Shown here: positions 37,266 to 46,313 of the stretch, in pieces
How the letters are laid out: every line of letters begins with the position of its first letter
How positions within the stretch are numbered: the first letter of the stretch is position 1
Assembly (NCBI RefSeq): GCF_014841115.1
Contig: NZ_JACYTP010000013.1
Span: 1-64,000, forward strand
DNA length: 64,000 bases
DNA from: Photobacterium arenosum
GTDB lineage: Bacteria; Pseudomonadota; Gammaproteobacteria; Enterobacterales; Vibrionaceae
Direction of reading: 5' to 3'
Notes under the pieces: generated by a model
The model's database searches: none
Told to the model about the DNA's origin: nothing
Seen by the model: the letters and a program-made list of their open reading frames with translations, nothing else
Made by a program: the position numbers and the translations under genes

Positions 37266-39180
37266 AATCAGTAACGCGCAGCTTGCTTATGGTGATCATC
37301 CATTATTGGATCATGCCGAATTTCTGCTGCAACCTAATGAACGTGTTTGTTTGGTCGGCCGTAATGGTGCAGGCAAATCCACGTTAATGAAAGTCATCGC
37401 CGGTGAGGTACTGCTGGATGATGGCAGTATCCAGCGTATGAGTGAATTAAAGGTTTCACGGCTGGAACAAGATCCACCTCGCAATGCCGAAGGCACTGTC
37501 TTTGATTTTGTTGCAGAAGGTTTATCAGAAGTGGGTGGTTTGCTTCGCGAATATCACCACTTACTCGATAAAATCACCACGGATGCCAGTGAAGTACACT
37601 TTGCACAATTAGCTAAGGTACAGGAAAAACTGGATCATGCTAATGCCTGGCAGTTTGACAACAAAATCAGCTCTGTATTAGAACACCTAGAGTTAGATGC
37701 CGGCACTTTGCTGGCGGACCTGTCTGGCGGCTGGCAGCGCAAAGCCGCGCTGGCACGTGCTCTGGTGAGTGAGCCGGATATTCTCTTGCTCGATGAACCG
37801 ACCAACCACCTGGATGTCGCCACGATTGAATGGCTGGAAGGTTTCTTAAAAGATTTCCGCGGTTCTATCATCTTCATTTCTCACGACCGGGCTTTTATTC
37901 GTTCAATGTCGACCCGAATTGTCGATTTGGATCGAGGCAAGCTGAACTCATTCCCTGGCGATTACGATAAGTATCTCGACGCGAAGGAAGAGTTATTGCG
38001 TATCGAAAGCGAGCAGAACGCTGAGTTTGATAAAAAACTTGCGCAGGAAGAAACCTGGATACGTCAGGGCATTAAAGCGAGACGTACCCGTAATGAAGGG
38101 CGAGTAAGAGCGCTGAAGCAGCTTCGTGCCGAGCGCAGCGAGCGCCGGGAAGTGATGGGTAAAGCGGATATGCAGCTCCAGGATGCCCGTCGTTCAGGCA
38201 AGGTTGTCTTTGAAGCCGAGAATATCAGCTACCGTTACGACGACAAACCTATCATTAATGATTTCAGCTTTAACGTCATGCGCGGTGACCGTATCGCCCT
38301 GATTGGGCCAAACGGCTGCGGTAAGAGTACTTTGCTCAAGCTCATGCTGGGCCAGCTACAGGCGACGGAAGGGCATTTTCACTGTGGTACCAAGCTGGAA
38401 GTGGCTTACTTTGATCAGTACCGCGAAATACTTGATCCCGAAAAAACCGTGCTGGATAACCTGGCAGAAGGTAAACAGGAAGTCACGGTCAACGGCCGCA
38501 GCCGCCATGCGTTAGGTTATCTGCAGGACTTTTTGTTCCACCCCAAAAGAGCGCGCACGCCGGTGAAGGCGCTGTCTGGCGGTGAGAAGAACCGCTTGTT
38601 GTTGGCCAAGTTATTCCTGAAACCCAATAATTTATTGGTTCTTGATGAACCAACAAACGATTTGGATATCGAAACTCTGGAACTTTTGGAAGATATTCTT
38701 GCCAATTATCAGGGCACTTTGCTCTTAGTGAGCCACGATCGTCAGTTTGTTGATAATACTGTGACCACAAGCTGGATTTTTGAAGGTCAGGGTGTCGTCA
38801 ATGAATACGTGGGTGGCTACCATGATGCACAAGCCCAGCGAGCAAACTCTGCTGCGCAACGTGCAAAAGCACAGGCAGAAGAGCAAGCCGCCGAGAATAA
38901 AAAAGATGAAAGCCAACAGCGGCAGCAAGGGAGCCGGGATAAGCCGGGTAAGAAGTTGTCTTATAAACTTCTGAAAGAACTTGAAGAATTGCCGTCTCGT
39001 TTGGAAGATTTGGAAAATGAGATTGCCCAGTTGCAGGAAAAAATCAATGATCCTGCATTTTTCCAAAGCTCAACTGATGACACTCAAGTGACCCTGTCAC
39101 GCCTGGCAGAGGCAGAGCAGGCACTGGAAGTCGCCTTTGAACGTTGGGAAGAACTAGAAGCAATGCAGAAGGAATCCTAA
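37252..39180 (+). CDS. uup: ABC-F ATPase Uup
   Basis: A 642-residue soluble protein with two ATPase domains and no membrane part. Walker A motifs are GRNGAGKST (about 36) and GPNGCGKST (about 351); signatures are LSGGWQRK (about 157) and LSGGEKNR (about 440). The linker between domains is helical and basic. The last 100 residues form a coiled coil that binds DNA in E. coli Uup. Uup suppresses precise transposon excision and acts on ribosomes or branched DNA. It is translationally coupled at both ends (14-base overlap upstream, TAATG downstream). Confidence 0.94.
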   Translation: MALIKISNAQLAYGDHPLLDHAEFLLQPNERVCLVGRNGAGKSTLMKVIAGEVLLDDGSIQRMSELKVSRLEQDPPRNAEGTVFDFVAEGLSEVGGLLREYHHLLDKITTDASEVHFAQLAKVQEKLDHANAWQFDNKISSVLEHLELDAGTLLADLSGGWQRKAALARALVSEPDILLLDEPTNHLDVATIEWLEGFLKDFRGSIIFISHDRAFIRSMSTRIVDLDRGKLNSFPGDYDKYLDAKEELLRIESEQNAEFDKKLAQEETWIRQGIKARRTRNEGRVRALKQLRAERSERREVMGKADMQLQDARRSGKVVFEAENISYRYDDKPIINDFSFNVMRGDRIALIGPNGCGKSTLLKLMLGQLQATEGHFHCGTKLEVAYFDQYREILDPEKTVLDNLAEGKQEVTVNGRSRHALGYLQDFLFHPKRARTPVKALSGGEKNRLLLAKLFLKPNNLLVLDEPTNDLDIETLELLEDILANYQGTLLLVSHDRQFVDNTVTTSWIFEGQGVVNEYVGGYHDAQAQRANSAAQRAKAQAEEQAAENKKDESQQRQQGSRDKPGKKLSYKLLKELEELPSRLEDLENEIAQLQEKINDPAFFQSSTDDTQVTLSRLAEAEQALEVAFERWEELEAMQKES

Positions 39181-41195
39181 TGCGACAGAAGATGTTCAAG
39201 TTTTCAGCGCTGGCAATTGTTGTTGCCAGCGTCACGCAGGCACAAGCGGCGGTTTACGACGTTGTTGAAGTGAGCGGTGATGCCAGTGGTGTATCTGCAC
39301 TGCAGTATTACGATAAAAATAACAGTGATTTGGCCAGCCAGGTGCAGTTTTATGGGCAGGGGATCAGTCCGTCAACAGGCACTGAAAACTGCTTTGAAAC
39401 CAGCTGTTCATCAACCAGTTATAAAGTTTTCGGTGAAAGCCGCTTTGGCAGTGACGGTATTGATATCCGCGATGAGATTCCATATCAGCTGGATAATTTC
39501 CAGCAGATCAATGATGAGTGGTCACTGGAAAGACACTGCAGCTCTGCATATGGATTCAATACCTGTGATACCTGGGCTGAAACGCGGTTTTTTGGTGTTG
39601 GCTATAATTCGGACAACCCGGAAGATGGTTCAGGTTATGGCGGCCTGCGCAGAGAGCAGTTTGCCTGGCAGAACAATTATTATGCTAACACGTTGCCAAT
39701 CCTAGATAACGGTGCAGACGCTTTTGAGCGTGCCACTACGTTTGCCAATGATGTGGCAGGTTATGATTCAAGCGTGACACCGTCACTCGGTACGCTGGTG
39801 GATGGCGGCGATCATGTTTCCACCAATGGTGCGGTCAGTGCTGTCGGTACCTCAACGTTGGGTGGCTATGCGTTGGGTGTGACCAGCTCGGCTTATTTTG
39901 CCAATAACAACCATTATGCCCGCCAGTTCAATAAGCGCGGCTTTGTGAATCTTGGCGCCAGTAAGGTTTCATTACTGCCGGTAGCCGGCAATGACCTGGT
40001 TAAAAACATGGGTCAGACATTAGCCTGGGATGCTGTTGAGTATCCTGCTGGTAATCTGCTGGTAGTTGGTAGTGCGGCGTTTGCCCCTTCAAACCTTAAT
40101 GACAATATCAAGCTGCCTGATGACGTGCCGATCAACCGTGGCGACCTGAATAACTGTGTCACCAATGGCGCGACGCCAGGCACGATATTTAATTCATGGG
40201 CTTGTCAGTTTACTGTCTTCGCCAACGAGGCAGCATTCTGGAATGTTGATGGTTCAGCCACTTCAGAAGCTCAGTTAGTTGCAGCCCGTGCATCGGATCG
40301 CCCGGCGTTAGACCCAGATGACAACAATCGTTCTTTCCAGGCATCAGCCCGGGCGGTTTCTCTGGTTGACGGTAAGCCAGTGATGGTGGGATACACCACC
40401 GACTCAGTGGACAACGATTATTATGCGGTGCGCGCAGCTATCTTTAAGCTGAAAGAGGGAGTGACTGGCACTCCAACCGCTGAGAGCTGGACGGTTTCTT
40501 ACATTCCGAACCTGAATATTGAACAGGGTAATGACCGTATTTACCGCTATACCATAGCGACGGATATCAATGACCAAAATACAGTGATTGGGGTTGCTAA
40601 GCGAGCCAAGTCGACAGAGCGCTCTTATGCTGAGATGATGTATTTGTATGACGCGACGTCGAATTCATTCAAATGGCTGGACTCATCCGTAAGCAGTATT
40701 TTCTTTGCCGGTGCCAATGGTTACCCAAGTGCGATCAACAATAGTGATCAGATTGTCGGTTGGGTTGATGCAGAAACGGTCAACCAGGTTAACGGCCGGC
40801 AACGTCGTCAGCGTGCTTTCACCTATCTGGCAGGTAGTGACGCTGTCACTGATGCACTGCCAGCGAAGTCAACCTGGATGCTGGATGACCTGACCAATGA
40901 TGACAACATTAGTGGATCCGCAAACCAGTTCCGTATCGCTCAGGCTACAGGCATTAATGATGCGGGTGTTATTTCTGCGACAGCACTGAAGTGTGATGCG
41001 GGGTATAAGTCGCTCAGCAAGAATGCGGAGTGTGATGGGGATGAGCGTTTAGTTGCTGTTAAGCTGATTCCTCGCGTTGATGCTCAAGTGCAGCCAAGAG
41101 GCGATGATGAAAGTAGTGTAAGCCGCAAAGGGGGCTCCATTGGTATAGTGACACTGTCACTTATGGTGCTGCTGGGCTTACGTCGCCGAAAGTAA
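39180..41195 (+). CDS. DUF3466 exported protein with GlyGly-CTERM-like tail
   Basis: A 671-residue protein starting MRQKMFKFSALAIVV, whose ATG shares bases with the uup stop. A signal peptide ends near AQAAVYDVVE. The body is Asn/Asp/Ser/Gly-rich with several Cys (NCFETSCSS, HCSSAYGFNTCDT) and repeated short strands such as GINDAGVISATAL and AINNSDQIVGW, like HAF/beta-propeller repeats. The C-terminus has the triad of a GlyGly-CTERM sorting tag: KGGSIG, a hydrophobic helix (TLSLMVLLGL) and RRRK. In Vibrio and Shewanella such tails are processed by rhombosortase for type II secretion or surface display. Function is unknown. Confidence 0.82.
   Translation: MRQKMFKFSALAIVVASVTQAQAAVYDVVEVSGDASGVSALQYYDKNNSDLASQVQFYGQGISPSTGTENCFETSCSSTSYKVFGESRFGSDGIDIRDEIPYQLDNFQQINDEWSLERHCSSAYGFNTCDTWAETRFFGVGYNSDNPEDGSGYGGLRREQFAWQNNYYANTLPILDNGADAFERATTFANDVAGYDSSVTPSLGTLVDGGDHVSTNGAVSAVGTSTLGGYALGVTSSAYFANNNHYARQFNKRGFVNLGASKVSLLPVAGNDLVKNMGQTLAWDAVEYPAGNLLVVGSAAFAPSNLNDNIKLPDDVPINRGDLNNCVTNGATPGTIFNSWACQFTVFANEAAFWNVDGSATSEAQLVAARASDRPALDPDDNNRSFQASARAVSLVDGKPVMVGYTTDSVDNDYYAVRAAIFKLKEGVTGTPTAESWTVSYIPNLNIEQGNDRIYRYTIATDINDQNTVIGVAKRAKSTERSYAEMMYLYDATSNSFKWLDSSVSSIFFAGANGYPSAINNSDQIVGWVDAETVNQVNGRQRRQRAFTYLAGSDAVTDALPAKSTWMLDDLTNDDNISGSANQFRIAQATGINDAGVISATALKCDAGYKSLSKNAECDGDERLVAVKLIPRVDAQVQPRGDDESSVSRKGGSIGIVTLSLMVLLGLRRRK
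39774..39786. promoter_or_regulatory. matS site
   Basis: GTGACACCGTCAC, exact consensus match, inside the DUF3466 gene. Confidence 0.75.
40837..40849. promoter_or_regulatory. matS site
   Basis: GTGACGCTGTCAC, exact consensus match, inside the DUF3466 gene. Confidence 0.78.
41148..41160. promoter_or_regulatory. matS site
   Basis: GTGACACTGTCAC, exact consensus match, near the end of the DUF3466 gene and only 311 bases from the preceding site. Confidence 0.78.
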
Positions 41196-41221
41196 TTTGT
41201 CAAAATTGTTCGATTTTTAAC

Positions 41222-41252
41222 CAGGCTCACAAGTTGTGAGCCTGATTTTTTA
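41222..41252 (+). terminator. Terminator of the rlmKL-uup-DUF3466 operon
   Basis: CAGGCTCAC-AAGTT-GTGAGCCTG followed by ATTTTTTAT. Confidence 0.9.
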
Positions 41253-41360
41253 TGAAGGTTGATCTCTTCAGTTAAATATCCAATCCTTAAGGTGGAGTCA
41301 CAAAAACTCCATCATTATGTAACGGTAATGATTAATATGAATAAGGATGAGGATCGAACT

Positions 41361-41534
41361 ATGAAGAGACAAAAGCGGGATCGTATGGAACGCGCCCAAT
41401 CTCGAGGCTATCAAGCTGGCATTAATGGTCGTTCCAGTGACGCATGTCCATATCAAACTGTGGACGCCCGTATGAACTGGCTAGGTGGCTGGCGAGACGC
41501 GAGAGAAGAATTGCAATCTGGCCGCGCAAAATAA
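41361..41534 (+). CDS. rmf: Ribosome modulation factor
   Basis: A 57-residue basic protein that pairs 70S ribosomes into 100S dimers in stationary phase. It matches E. coli RMF in MKRQKRDRMERA, RGYQAGINGRS, CPYQT and WLGGWRDA. The ATG at 41361 is chosen to fit the family; GAGG lies upstream. It is followed by a terminator and faces fabA, as in E. coli and vibrios. RMF is normally induced by ppGpp and slow growth; the upstream 110 bases presumably hold this promoter. Confidence 0.95.
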   Translation: MKRQKRDRMERAQSRGYQAGINGRSSDACPYQTVDARMNWLGGWRDAREELQSGRAK

Positions 41535-41565
41535 AACCTTCACCCTCATATCCCTAACCATACAG

Positions 41566-41590
41566 AGCCCCTTTGGAGAGGGGCTTTACT
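41566..41590 (+). terminator. Terminator of rmf
   Basis: AGCCCCT-TTGGAG-AGGGGCT; the T tract is interrupted (TTTACTTTAT). Confidence 0.7.
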
Positions 41591-41609
41591 TTATCTGCTG
41601 CAGACACGC

Positions 41610-41636
41610 AAAAAAGGCCGTGTGTGCGACCTTTTT
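41610..41636 (-). terminator. Terminator of fabA
   Basis: On the minus strand GGTCG-CACACA-CGGCC (one G.U pair) followed by a T run; 27 bases beyond the fabA stop. Confidence 0.7.
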
Positions 41637-41662
41637 GATATTGCTATAGCGCTAAACTTGAA

Positions 41663-42178
41663 TTAGAAATTCGACGTGTCTTGAAACAAGCCAACTTTCA
41701 GATCTTTAGCAACATAGATTTCCTTGCCGTCAACCAACACTCGGCCGTCAGCAACACCCATAATCAGCTTACGGTTGATAACACGCTTCATTTGGATCTC
41801 ATAGGTGACTTTTTTAGCTGTAGGCAGGATTTGACCCGTGAATTTCACTTCACCCACGCCCAGAGCACGGCCTTTACCTTCACCGCCAATCCAGCCAAGG
41901 AAGAAGCCAACAAGTTGCCACATTGCATCCAGACCCAGGCAGCCAGGCATGACGGGATCGCCAGGGAAGTGGCAGTCAAAAAACCAAAGATCAGGTTTGA
42001 TATCCAGCTCAGCAATGATGAAGCCTTTATTAAACTCACCACCTTCATCAGTGATTTCAGCAATACGATCCATCATCAGCATGTTAGGTGCTGGTAATTG
42101 AGGACGGCCAGGACCAAATAATTGGCCTTGGCTGGAAGCGAGGAGATCGTCACGGTTGTAAGAATTGCATTTCTTCAT
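41663..42178 (-). CDS. fabA: 3-hydroxydecanoyl-ACP dehydratase/isomerase
   Basis: A 171-residue hot-dog enzyme that makes the cis double bond in unsaturated fatty acid synthesis. The active-site His lies in [12 protein letters not shown] and the Asp in [15 protein letters not shown]. Length matches E. coli FabA (172). It is leftward, between rmf and lonH, in the conserved rmf-fabA-lonH-matP cluster. Control by FadR or FabR is usual for this gene; no operator was picked out in the 70-base upstream gap. Confidence 0.96.
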   Translation of the reverse strand: MKKCNSYNRDDLLASSQGQLFGPGRPQLPAPNMLMMDRIAEITDEGGEFNKGFIIAELDIKPDLWFFDCHFPGDPVMPGCLGLDAMWQLVGFFLGWIGGEGKGRALGVGEVKFTGQILPTAKKVTYEIQMKRVINRKLIMGVADGRVLVDGKEIYVAKDLKVGLFQDTSNF

Positions 42179-42246
42179 TGGATGCTATTTTCTCTTTGAA
42201 ATTATTGGGGCAATTTAGCTTACACCTGTACGCCTAACAACTCGGA

Positions 42247-43959
42247 TCAGTGGTGGACCAACCAGTTTTTCATTTTGGTTAACCAACCTGAGCCTTCGTC
42301 ATTATGACCGCTATGGAAGTGCGCTATACGTATAGCGATGACGTCTAAGAGTGTATCTTCATCGCTTTCTTGATTACTTTCGTCTCGACGGAAAGATTTA
42401 CCTGTCAGTAAAGGTAGCGCATCATCCACGCTATTTACGGCCCAGATATGAAATTTACCGTCTTTAATTGCATTCAGGACTTCGTCACAAAGACACAGGT
42501 TACTCAGGTTTGTTTTCGGCAAGATGACACCTTGGTGGCCGGTTAGGCCCCGATAGGCGCAAACCTTGTAGAATCCCTCGATTTTTTCGTTTATACCACC
42601 GACTGCTTGTACACGGCCAAATTGATCGACAGCCCCTGTAACGGCGATTTGCTGATTGATGGGCTGCTGAGAAAGGGCTGACACCAAAGCACATAGTTCT
42701 GCTAAAGACGCGCTGTCGCCATCCACTTCGCTGTATGACTGTTCAAAAACGATAGATGCCGAGTACGGCAGCGGCTGGTCAAGGTCAAGGGCGGTACTGA
42801 CAAAGGCCTGCATGATCATCATGCCTTTAGCATGAATATTACCTGCCAGTTCAGCCTTGCGTTCAACATCTGAAATGTCGCCATCACCAAAGTGAACCAC
42901 GCAGGAAATTCGGGCTGGCTCGCCGTAAGCGACAGGGTGGCCAGGCATTTCGACAACAGTTAAACCATTAACCTGACCGATTTCTTTGCCATGGCAGTTA
43001 ATAATAACCTGGCCGTGATGGATATCCTCGATGGCTCTCTCTGGCAAATATGAACTGCGGTATTCTCTGGCTTTCAGTGACTGCTGCAAGTGTTCGGCTG
43101 TAATCGGTTTGCTCTGGGATTCTATTGCTGCCTCACATAGCAGGCTTAGATGCCAGATAGGGCAAAGAGGTAAACGGTTTTGATCTTCTTCATGGCGAGC
43201 ACCGGTACGCATCAAGAGTTTCAATGCGTCGTTGTCCGCCATGTCTGGTACCCCAGCTTTTTCAATCAGAGACTTCAGATAGGCTAAATATTTTGGCAGA
43301 CTCGCTTGAGTAAGGCGCATATCCTGCTCAAACTCACCATACATGCTAAAGCCAGAAGCGATGTCGGGCTCAGCATTTTCCAGTTCTGCCATTAAGAATC
43401 TGTCACCAACCACGACTAATTTTACATTCAGTGCTTCAGCAGGTGGCAATGGGTAAAATTTCTTCTGAGTAACGGGTTGCCACTCCAGTTCGCCATTCAT
43501 CAGTACCGCTTTGAGCCTTGGCCATAAGCTTGGGTTGGCAAGAATACTGGCGACAGACAATACTAAATAACCGTTGTTGGCTTGGTGAAGCAGACCATGC
43601 TTAACCTGAGGTTTCGTTAATTTGCCATCTTCTAAAGGTGGATACACGGCTCCAAACAGGTTGATGTCTGTGACATTGTCACCGGCTATTACAATAGGAG
43701 ACTCATCTGACGGGCTTTTACCTGCTGAATCCCAATGCATCAGCAGATCAATGATATAGTCGCGGTAAACCTTGTTATCAGGTGCAGTAATTCTTAATAA
43801 TCTGGGCTGGATATCAACTGCTGTGAATCGGCGTACGGCATCGCTCAGGCGATCTTGTAAAATGCCTGTCGGTGCAGGGGGGAGTTGTGCATACTGGTCC
43901 AGAATTGACTCATACTGAGTGTAATCTGGGAGCATGGTACGCCAGGATTCTTCTTGCAT
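42247..43959 (-). CDS. lonH: Lon-related protease LonH (YcbZ)
   Basis: A 570-residue protein with a C-terminal Lon-type S16 protease domain: nucleophile in DGDSASLAELCALVSALS and Lys in AVGGINEKIEGFY. The N-terminal part is ATPase-like but I see no intact Walker A motif, as known for the YcbZ group. The ATG at 43959 (MQEESWRTMLPDYTQY) aligns with E. coli YcbZ; upstream in-frame codons lack support. It is leftward and divergent from matP. A proteolytic quality-control role is likely, with substrates unknown. Confidence 0.88.
   Translation of the reverse strand: MQEESWRTMLPDYTQYESILDQYAQLPPAPTGILQDRLSDAVRRFTAVDIQPRLLRITAPDNKVYRDYIIDLLMHWDSAGKSPSDESPIVIAGDNVTDINLFGAVYPPLEDGKLTKPQVKHGLLHQANNGYLVLSVASILANPSLWPRLKAVLMNGELEWQPVTQKKFYPLPPAEALNVKLVVVGDRFLMAELENAEPDIASGFSMYGEFEQDMRLTQASLPKYLAYLKSLIEKAGVPDMADNDALKLLMRTGARHEEDQNRLPLCPIWHLSLLCEAAIESQSKPITAEHLQQSLKAREYRSSYLPERAIEDIHHGQVIINCHGKEIGQVNGLTVVEMPGHPVAYGEPARISCVVHFGDGDISDVERKAELAGNIHAKGMMIMQAFVSTALDLDQPLPYSASIVFEQSYSEVDGDSASLAELCALVSALSQQPINQQIAVTGAVDQFGRVQAVGGINEKIEGFYKVCAYRGLTGHQGVILPKTNLSNLCLCDEVLNAIKDGKFHIWAVNSVDDALPLLTGKSFRRDESNQESDEDTLLDVIAIRIAHFHSGHNDEGSGWLTKMKNWLVHH
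43670..43682. promoter_or_regulatory. matS site
   Basis: GTGACATTGTCAC, exact consensus match, inside lonH, about 510 bases from the matP start. Confidence 0.75.
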
Positions 43960-44138
43960 AGGCTTGATATAATTTCCGTTACTGTGAAAAAGACAGCAGT
44001 ATAAAGGAATCGTTGTCCGCATAATAGAACAGGCATGGATTATCCTGCGATTCGGATGAGAATCAGCCAAAAGGCGTTCCTTCAAAGAGGGAGACATGCT
44101 TCTAAATCAATGTGCTATTGTGCTTCACTATCGATCTA

Positions 44139-44151
44139 GTTACACTGTCAC
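44139..44151. promoter_or_regulatory. Near-consensus matS in the matP promoter region
   Basis: GTTACACTGTCAC differs from the matS consensus at the third base only. It lies 45 bases before the matP ATG, in the lonH-matP divergent gap, where binding could affect matP transcription. Confidence 0.45.
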
Positions 44152-44195
44152 TCTCTATTAATTGTAGACTTTACATACCCAAATAAGCGTCGATT

Positions 44196-44648
44196 ATGAA
44201 ATATCAGCAATTAGAAAACCTTGAGGCTGGCTGGAAGTGGGGCTACCTGGTAAAGAAGTACAAGGAAGGGGAAGCCGTTACGCGTCATATTGATACCAGT
44301 GAGGCCGAGGCCGCCGTGGCATCATTACTTGAGATAGAGCACGAACCAACCAAAGTGCTGGATTGGATTGGTCATCACATGTCTCCCGATCTTGAAAATA
44401 AAATGAAGCAGGCGATACGTGCGAAGCGAAAACGCCACTTCAATGCTGAGCAGGTCCATACACGCAAAAAATCTATTGATCTGGATTATCGTGTCTGGGA
44501 GAAGCTGGCCGATAAGTCGAAAGAGTTGGACTGTACCTTATCTGACACTATCGAGTATTTGTTGAGTGAAAGCACCAAGTCCCTGGAAGCCAATAAAAAG
44601 GTACAGGACATAAAACAAGACTTAAGTAAATTGCTTCAACTCGACTGA
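44196..44648 (+). CDS. matP: Macrodomain Ter organiser MatP
   Basis: A 150-residue DNA-binding protein that binds matS and condenses the terminus region, linking it to the divisome through ZapB. It matches E. coli MatP at MKYQQLENLEAGWKWGYLVKK and in the ribbon-helix-helix region RAKRKRHFNAEQVHTRKKSIDLDYRVWEKL (split here: RAKRKRHFNAEQVH and TRKKSIDLDYRVWEKL). The C-terminal coiled coil that tetramerises the protein is present. Seven exact matS sites occur in this window, four of them within 4.5 kb of the gene. Confidence 0.97.
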   Translation: MKYQQLENLEAGWKWGYLVKKYKEGEAVTRHIDTSEAEAAVASLLEIEHEPTKVLDWIGHHMSPDLENKMKQAIRAKRKRHFNAEQVHTRKKSIDLDYRVWEKLADKSKELDCTLSDTIEYLLSESTKSLEANKKVQDIKQDLSKLLQLD

Positions 44649-44694
44649 TTCGCTATACCTAATATCATGCGCTGTTTGTTTGAGGAATAAGACG

Positions 44695-45003
44695 ATGGAA
44701 TATGTTCTTTTGCTGGCAGTTGCTGTGTTGATCCTGGTTTTTAAGGATCGCCCAGTAATGATGTTAAAATTTGAGCAAGGTGAGTTGAAACAGACGAAGG
44801 GGAATGTCCCCAGTGGATTCTTACATGGGTGTAAAGATATTGCCCATCGGGAGCCATTTACTGGGCAAATCAAGGTTTATAAGAATAGGTTTACGACAAA
44901 GCTGGTTTTCTCGAAAGATGTTCCAGCAAAAGTGAAGCAAAAGATCCACAACGTGTTTCCGTTTTCTTCTAACAACAAGAAATCAGGCCGGAGACAAGCC
45001 TAG
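44695..45003 (+). CDS. DUF3634 family membrane-anchored protein
   Basis: A 102-residue protein with an N-terminal membrane helix (MEYVLLLAVAVLILVF), then a basic soluble part: LKFEQGELKQTKGNVPSGFLHGCKDI and FTGQIKVYKNRFTTKLVFSKDVP. This corresponds to DUF3634, found next to matP in vibrios. The ATG at 44695 has GAGGAAT upstream. It starts 46 bases after matP and may be co-transcribed. Function is unknown. Confidence 0.8.
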   Translation: MEYVLLLAVAVLILVFKDRPVMMLKFEQGELKQTKGNVPSGFLHGCKDIAHREPFTGQIKVYKNRFTTKLVFSKDVPAKVKQKIHNVFPFSSNNKKSGRRQA

Positions 45004-45090
45004 ATTCAGGCCTGCCAAGAGCAGGCTATTATTGCTTCTCTAATGCACCATAACTTGTTTAAGTGTAAAAAAATATAATTCAGACCTTAG

Positions 45091-45492
45091 TTACTTTTCA
45101 ATATCTAACTGAAGATTTGATATCTTAGCCAAGCATTGATTGAGCTTTTGCATCGAAAGGGGTTTTACAATATAGCCATCAGGCTTATGTGAGATAACTT
45201 TTTTCACCGTTTCCATTTCATTTTCTGCCGTCACAACAATAACAGGCAAGTCTGGGTGATCCTGCTTTATTTGGCCCAGCAACGAAAGGCCATCCAAAGG
45301 GTGGTTGAGGTTTAAGTCTAAAAAGACACAATCCAATGTATGGCCTAAGAGTTGAGATTTCATGAATATGGCCTCAGCCTGGCTAACGGAACTGGCATGA
45401 AGCAATGTTTGGGGCTGTATGCTGTTTCTTAACAGCTGAGCTAAAATTTGTGCCATCACTTTGTTGTCTTCAATGATAAGAATACTTTTCAT
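45091..45492 (-). CDS. Single-domain response regulator (CheY-like)
   Basis: A 133-residue receiver domain with no output domain. The acidic pocket is IIEDNK (about 7-10), the phosphorylated Asp is in CVFLDLNLN (about 57), the Thr/Ser switch in IVVTAENE and the Lys in GYIVKPLS. It could take phosphate from a hybrid kinase such as the one at 56851-58944, but no partner is adjacent. Nearly identical 19-base repeats flank the gene (45041-45059 and 45589-45607), hinting at a separate acquisition. Confidence 0.85.
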   Translation of the reverse strand: MKSILIIEDNKVMAQILAQLLRNSIQPQTLLHASSVSQAEAIFMKSQLLGHTLDCVFLDLNLNHPLDGLSLLGQIKQDHPDLPVIVVTAENEMETVKKVISHKPDGYIVKPLSMQKLNQCLAKISNLQLDIEK

Positions 45493-45739
45493 GTTCTGGC
45501 ATCCAATTAATTACTATGTGTTTTTGCTCTCATTGATCTTAGATAAGAATGTACTGACATACCAGTAAAGAGTTCAAGAACATAACTTTAATGCACTATA
45601 ACTTATTATTTCTATCGTTTTTTACCAAAGGAAAACACAAAATAATATACAGTTTAGAGAACAAATTTGACAAGCTGCTCAGGTTAAATGTCGATATTAA
45701 CCATTGTTGACGTTGTCATTTTGTGCTTTAGCTGTATTT
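45493..45739. other. AT-rich gap upstream of the receiver gene
   Basis: No gene seen. It contains the second copy of the 19-base repeat (45589-45607) and presumably the receiver-gene promoter. Confidence 0.35.
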
Positions 45740-46290
45740 CAAGTCATTATAAATATGAAAGAGATAAGGCTATCTGCAGAACGAGTCTCTTCGCAGTTCC
45801 TACCAGGTAAAATATCATCCAGTTCGTGCACCGGCCAGTAAATGTCCTTGGTATAATGTGCCAGCTTGGCAAAGCAGCAGTTGAAATGACGATGAAGTCG
45901 GGGGAGCTGGCTGGCTTCTTAATAGTATTGATACTTTGAGACACATTCCCTTTTTTTAGTGATCCTGTAACATTTTTATTCGCACACTCAATGCGGCCTT
46001 TGTTGCGAACTGTTGGTGCAGATCCGCTCGATATTAAGATCCTTCAGCACCCGGCCAAAATGGGTCAAACGCTCAGTGTGGGCATCGCGCTTACCAACAT
46101 GAAAAAACGCATGGCGGCCGCTGTAAAAGGCAGATGGCTTATCACGCGTAGCGGCCATATAATCGAAAGTCGACTCAGTTTCTTCACCAGTCGTCCAGGT
46201 GGTATCGTCGATAAACATCAAGAGGCAGCATTTGTCGGTGGGAGCCGTCGATTTGAACCAGCTCACTTTAACTTTGCAGGAAAGAGACAT
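45740..46290 (-). pseudogene. Decayed ISNCY-type transposase remnant
   Basis: Three reading-frame pieces on the minus strand together resemble the C-terminal half of an ISNCY-family DDE transposase. The first piece (46290 to about 46000) reads KSTAPTDKCCLLMFIDD, ESTFDYMAATRDKPSAFYS and HFGRVLKDLNIERICTN. After a frameshift near 46000 it continues KGRIECANKN, then FAKLAHYTKDIYWPVHELDDI near 45840-45890. The segment between TTW and ESTFDY is shortened. No terminal inverted repeats were found. It lies directly outside the left dif-like site. Confidence 0.65.
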
Positions 46291-46313
46291 TTTAGATTTG
46301 GTTTATCATATTA

